Origin: Gammaproteobacteria bacterium
GTDB lineage: Bacteria > Pseudomonadota > Gammaproteobacteria > Chromatiales > Chromatiaceae
Direction of reading: 5' to 3'
Length of the DNA stretch: 15,032 nt
Assembly: GCA_013041975.1 (NCBI GenBank)
Contig: JABDQZ010000281.1
Location: 1 to 15,032, forward strand
Below, one piece after another: positions 14,752 through 15,032 of this stretch; position 1 is the stretch's first letter; each line of letters opens with the position of its first letter. The notes under the pieces are model-generated. The model was given only the letters and a program-made list of their open reading frames with translations, did not search any database and was not told the DNA's origin. The position numbers and the translations under genes are program-made.

Positions 14752-14842
14752 ATAATAAAAAGGGGTCAGACCCCATTTAACCGTGTTAATCTTTATTGAC
14801 CTATTTTATCAAGTTAAATGGGGTCTGACCCCTTTTTATTAT
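14752..14842. repeat. 91-bp palindromic element with two perfect 30-bp inverted arms
   Basis: The arms at 14752-14781 and 14813-14842 are exact reverse complements, separated by 31 nt. Each arm contains the odd palindrome GGGGTCAGACCCC (or its complement) with A/T flanks. GGGGTCTGACCCC palindromes are common REP-like repeats in proteobacteria, from memory. Each arm read outwards is a GC hairpin followed by TTTTT, that is, terminator-like. The element fills the gap between two divergent start codons. Confidence 0.85.
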
Positions 14843-15032
14843 GACACTGAAAGTTATTATTGAAGATGAAAGTTATACCCTTCCTGTAGCAGAGGATTTT
14901 GTAGAAAAAGCTGCTCCCTTTTTCGACAAAATGGATAGTGACATGGAAAAGGGCTGGCAAATGGCACGCGAATGGGTCGAAAGTCCGGATTCACAACAGA
15001 AGCTAACCATTGTCGCTGACAAACTACTGACA
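14841..15032 (+). CDS. Hypothetical protein, N-terminal part (continues beyond window)
   Basis: Sixty-four codons are open from the ATG at 14841-14843 to the window end, beginning MTLKVIIEDESYTLPV and followed by a helical, charged stretch (FFDKMDSDMEKGWQMAREWVE). I do not recognise the family. There is no signal peptide. The ATG overlaps the last two bases of the inverted-repeat element, and no ribosome-binding site is visible upstream (CCCCTTTTTATT). It is divergent from the dioxygenase gene. Confidence 0.7.
   Translation, partial: MTLKVIIEDESYTLPVAEDFVEKAAPFFDKMDSDMEKGWQMAREWVESPDSQQKLTIVADKLLT

Noticed and set aside
14782..14812. Divergent promoters in the spacer of the inverted repeat (TTGACC on plus, TTGATA on minus)
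   Set aside because: Both have -35-like hexamers but no convincing -10 hexamers at normal spacing.

Overview
This window looks like chromosomal DNA of a sulfur-oxidising gammaproteobacterium with moderate G+C. The basis is a nearly complete dissimilatory sulfite reductase (dsr) locus in the order known from purple and chemotrophic sulfur oxidisers such as Allochromatium vinosum: dsrA-B-E-F-H-C-M-K-L-J-O-P-N, all on the minus strand. The presence of dsrEFH and dsrL, and a DsrC with both C-terminal cysteines, points to the oxidative (reverse) direction rather than sulfate reduction. The species cannot be named from the sequence.

Layout. Positions 1-11426 (minus strand) hold the dsr genes, packed with gaps of 2-98 nt. 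Transcription begins in the 11427-11886 intergenic region and ends at a good intrinsic terminator (626-656) just before dsrN, which runs off the left edge. DsrEFH passes sulfur to DsrC. DsrC persulfide/trisulfide is handled by the membrane complex DsrMKJOP, and DsrAB releases sulfite and electrons, with DsrL coupling the electrons to NAD(P). DsrN makes the amidated sirohaem cofactor. dsrA carries a one-base frameshift near 10703-10707, which is either a sequencing error or a real lesion. Two very stable GC-rich hairpins sit in the dsrA/dsrB and dsrC/dsrM gaps.

Positions 11427-11886 form a divergent regulatory region: a candidate sigma70 promoter and a structured leader for dsrA on the minus strand, and a perfect FNR/DNR-type box followed by TATAAT on the plus strand. 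The plus-strand promoter reads into a compact operon (11887-13994) of four genes: a 62-residue and a 240-residue protein that I do not recognise, a Cas6-like protein of the Cmx6 (type I-MYXAN) type with no CRISPR array in sight, and a DsrC paralogue lacking both redox cysteines (the class called RspA). This RNA-endonuclease-like protein paired with a regulatory-type DsrC beside the dsr operon is the most unusual part of the window. A bidirectional terminator (14031-14064) closes it.

Positions 14082-15032 hold a PiuC-type Fe(II)/2-oxoglutarate dioxygenase (minus) and the start of an unrecognised gene (plus). The gap between their start codons is filled almost entirely by a 91-bp element made of two perfect 30-bp inverted arms, each containing the palindrome GGGGTCTGACCCC.
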